A stretch of DNA of 6,499 bases from an uncultured Alphaproteobacteria bacterium (GTDB taxonomy: Bacteria; Pseudomonadota; Alphaproteobacteria; Rhizobiales; Rhizobiaceae). The notes below the pieces were generated by a model that was not told the DNA's origin, did not search any database, and saw nothing but the letters and a program-made list of their open reading frames with translations. The DNA lies in NCBI GenBank assembly GCA_929200335.1, contig CAKMZG010000149.1, forward strand, positions 1 through 6,499, read 5' to 3'. Positions 6,071 through 6,499 of the stretch are shown here, piece by piece. Each line of letters starts with the position of its first letter. The first letter of the stretch is position 1. The translations under genes were made by a program, and so were the position numbers.

Positions 6071-6499
6071 TCAGGCAGCAGTTTGCACCTGATTTCGACC
6101 AGAGCTTTTTGAAGCATATAACGCGTCATCTGCTCGCCTTATTAAGTTAGAGGTATCTTCATCATTATCAAGTTCTGCTACACCAAGGCTAACTGTAACG
6201 CTAATGTGTTTATTATCCACCTCAACAAGTACATTTTCAATAGCTTTTCTTAGCCTTTCAGCGAATAATGCAGCAGCATCCATAGATGATTCTGGCAATA
6301 AAATTGCAAACTCTTCCCCCCCAAGTCGCCCTGCAAAATCTATATTTTCACGAATATTATCTGAACAAACCTGTCCAACCATTTCAATTACCGCATCACC
6401 AGCTGCATGGCCATATTGGTCATTGACGGCTTTAAATAAATCAATATCCAACATAACCATTGATACTGATCTGGAATAACGCTTTGAACGTGATACTTC
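6071..6499 (-). CDS. GGDEF-domain diguanylate cyclase, C-terminal part (5' end beyond window)
   Basis: GGDEF domains condense two GTP molecules to cyclic di-GMP, the second messenger that controls motility and biofilm formation. The frame stays open to the window edge, so the 142 residues seen are only the end of a longer protein; the ATG at 6460 lies inside the domain and is not the start. Visible motifs, in order, are MLDIDLFKAVNDQYGH (metal- and guanine-binding Asp and Asn), AAGD, the active-site GGEEF (6308-6322, within GRLGGEEFAILLPES), and the C-terminal VSLGVAE and ADDALYASKSSGRNQV. The active site is intact, so cyclase activity is expected. The inhibitory RxxD site is not conserved: ENID (6338-6349) replaces it. 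The protein ends right after the GGDEF domain, with no EAL domain behind it. Any sensor domain would be at the unseen N-terminus. The gene is convergent with tRNA-Cys and has its own terminator. Confidence 0.94.
   Translation of the reverse strand, partial: EVSRSKRYSRSVSMVMLDIDLFKAVNDQYGHAAGDAVIEMVGQVCSDNIRENIDFAGRLGGEEFAILLPESSMDAAALFAERLRKAIENVLVEVDNKHISVTVSLGVAELDNDEDTSNLIRRADDALYASKSSGRNQVQTAA

Noticed and set aside
6071..6460. Treating the ATG at 6460 as the start of the GGDEF gene
   Set aside because: The frame stays open to 6499, and the residues before this Met (RSKRYSRSVS) fit the beginning of the GGDEF fold, so the Met is internal.
6204..6479. 91-codon plus-strand frame opposite the GGDEF domain
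   Set aside because: The minus strand encodes an intact, clearly conserved GGDEF domain here; the opposite frame is a shadow with Ser/Ala-rich nonsense.
1..6499. CRISPR array, toxin-antitoxin or defence system
   Set aside because: No regularly spaced repeats were seen, and every sizeable coding region is a recognisable housekeeping or signalling gene except one small secreted protein.

Overview
The window is a stretch of core chromosome from a fairly AT-rich alphaproteobacterium, most likely a member of the Hyphomicrobiales/Rhizobiales. This rests on the form of the proteins (a short Ppx/GppA with a long basic N-terminal extension, an RlmE with a basic tail, a small secreted Arg/His-rich protein of rhizobial style) and on the tRNA-Cys sequence. 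The order ppx, rlmE, guaB also fits what I remember of that group. No database was consulted, and the genus cannot be fixed from the sequence.

Layout, left to right: a 104-base leader; ubiA (ubiquinone biosynthesis, 105-1067, +); a small exported basic protein of unknown function (1192-1569, +) closed by a strong intrinsic terminator (1594-1630); a short operon-like pair made of a Ppx/GppA-type phosphatase (1785-3290, +, GTG start) and the 23S rRNA methyltransferase rlmE (3324-4070, +); guaB (IMP dehydrogenase, 4167-5648, +) behind a 96-base leader with a hairpin; a 99-base gap with two inverted repeats; tRNA-Cys(GCA) with encoded CCA (5748-5821, +); a structured 249-base intergenic region; and the 3' part of a GGDEF-domain diguanylate cyclase gene on the minus strand (6071 to beyond 6499), with its own intrinsic terminator at 5970-5996.

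Functionally, ubiA makes a respiratory quinone precursor. The ppx, rlmE and guaB trio has a loose guanine-nucleotide/ribosome theme: a phosphatase of the family that acts on polyphosphate and pppGpp, a late 50S maturation methyltransferase, and the committed enzyme of GTP synthesis. The GGDEF gene consumes GTP to make c-di-GMP but is transcribed convergently and is probably unrelated in regulation.

I found no mobile element, CRISPR array, toxin-antitoxin pair or obvious new defence system. The least explained parts are non-coding: a 15-pair hairpin ending two bases before the tRNA-Cys, the guaB leader hairpin, and the hairpins and palindrome between tRNA-Cys and the GGDEF gene. In several of these, G.U pairs point to one transcribed strand.
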